From an uncultured Clostridia bacterium (GTDB taxonomy: Bacteria > Bacillota > Clostridia > TANB77 > CAG-508), in the NCBI GenBank assembly GCA_934167135.1, contig CAKPKI010000102.1, positions 1 to 5,692 on the forward strand: 5,692 nt of DNA, read 5' to 3'. The translations under genes and the position numbers were made by a program. Of the stretch, positions 5,256 to 5,692 are shown piece by piece. Numbering within the stretch: the stretch's first letter is position 1; every line of letters begins with the position of its first letter. The notes under the pieces are model-generated. The model saw only the letters and a list, made by a program, of their open reading frames with translations. It had not been told where the DNA came from and did not search any database.

Positions 5256-5534
5256 ATGAAACTACAAATAGATTTAAAAGCCATGAAAGAAGTATATGGC
5301 AAAGAAATATATGAAATTATATTATCAAATATAGATATTATAGAAAAAAATTTGAAATACTTAAGAAAATTAAAATTTGATGATTATATAGGAATATTTG
5401 AAAGGTGTCCACTTATATTTACATATTTTCCAAATGACTTTAAAAGGAAAATTGATGGATTAATAGAAAAGGTTGGAAATAATTATGTTGAAATAATAGA
5501 ATCAAATATTAATTTAATAGAAGAGCTTTTATAG
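5256..5534 (+). CDS. Small protein with internal helical repeats, function unknown
   Basis: I do not recognise this 92-residue protein. It starts 25 bases after porG with AAAGGAG at 5242-5248 and is probably co-transcribed. It is charged and predicted mostly helical, with no signal peptide or membrane helix. The two ends repeat each other: EIILSNIDIIEKNL (20-33) and EIIESNINLIEELL (79-92), each preceded by a Gly four or five residues earlier. The middle segment (34-74) reads like another pair of helices around FERCPLIFTYFPNDF. The pattern of helix, Pro after a short turn and helix recalls MTERF-like or other alpha-solenoid repeats. The likeness is by eye and weak. The last repeat ends exactly at the stop, so it could be a complete small repeat protein or the remnant of a longer one. 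Its role next to porG is unknown. Confidence 0.75.
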   Translation: MKLQIDLKAMKEVYGKEIYEIILSNIDIIEKNLKYLRKLKFDDYIGIFERCPLIFTYFPNDFKRKIDGLIEKVGNNYVEIIESNINLIEELL

Positions 5535-5549
5535 AATGGAAGTGAAAAA

Positions 5550-5692
5550 ATGATAAATGAAGCCAGACTAAGGAAAATTTGTGATATTTATAAAATTGAC
5601 TATGATAAATTAGTTGACAATAATGAAAATATATTGAAATATGGCGAATATGATAATATCTGCTATGCTTTAGATTTTTTAAGAGATGAAGT
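5550..5692 (+). CDS. Partial protein, possibly related to the 92-residue neighbour
   Basis: A reading frame opens at ATG 5550, 15 bases after the preceding stop, with a modest GGAAGTG site at 5538-5544, and runs off the right edge. The 47 visible residues begin MINEARLRKICDIYKIDYDKL and continue with ILKYGEYDNICYALDFLRDE. The helical, charged style and the LDFLRDE segment resemble LKYLRKL in the upstream small protein, so the two may be members of one repeat family in tandem. I do not recognise a function, and the C-terminal part is missing from the window. Confidence 0.65.
   Translation, partial: MINEARLRKICDIYKIDYDKLVDNNENILKYGEYDNICYALDFLRDE

Noticed and set aside
1..5692. CRISPR arrays, tRNA genes, insertion sequences or phage attachment sites
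   Set aside because: No regularly spaced direct repeats, tRNA-like cloverleaf, transposase gene or terminal inverted repeats could be seen on either strand.

Overview
The window is a stretch of very AT-rich, low-GC Gram-positive chromosome in which every recognisable gene is on the + strand. Several features point to an anaerobic member of the Clostridia: strong AAGGAGG-type ribosome binding sites, a SAM-I (S-box) riboswitch in front of metK, a long-insert form of ribosomal protein bL17, a spore photoproduct lyase homologue and a pyruvate:ferredoxin oxidoreductase gamma subunit. The species cannot be named from the sequence alone.

Layout. Positions 1-260 hold the 3' end of rplQ, which normally closes the large ribosomal protein cluster. 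Positions 275-415 are a SAM-I riboswitch with an intrinsic terminator. It controls metK (434-1543, S-adenosylmethionine synthetase). With no visible terminator after metK, the same transcript probably runs on through a short membrane-anchored glycosyltransferase-like protein (1589-1954) and a PflX-type radical SAM gene (1982-2861). The radical SAM reading frame is broken by one extra base near 2126. A sigma-A promoter at 2884-2912 then starts a folA (dihydrofolate reductase, 2999-3487) and splB-like (3534-4532) unit. A near-consensus promoter at 4536-4564 starts a third unit: porG (4649-5230), a 92-residue helical-repeat-like protein (5256-5534), and the beginning of what may be a similar protein (5550 to the window end).

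How the genes fit together. MetK makes SAM, the riboswitch senses it, and the PflX-type gene downstream in the same probable operon would use it as radical SAM cofactor. The splB-like product is a second radical SAM enzyme. Otherwise the genes look like housekeeping functions packed together rather than one pathway.

Points that deserve a second look are: (1) a perfect 12-bp inverted repeat that puts the splB ribosome binding site and start codon in the loop of a possible mRNA hairpin; (2) the loss, in this SplB homologue, of the cysteine equivalent to B. subtilis Cys141, together with two extra cysteines just after the Fe-S motif; (3) Glu-to-Gln at the methionine-binding position 56 of MetK, with a shortened loop and C-terminus; (4) the single-base frameshift in the radical SAM gene; (5) a 12-bp hairpin predicted to sit at the extreme 5' end of the porG transcript; (6) a porG gene not followed by its usual partner subunits. 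I did not find a clear new defence, mobile or CRISPR-like system here.
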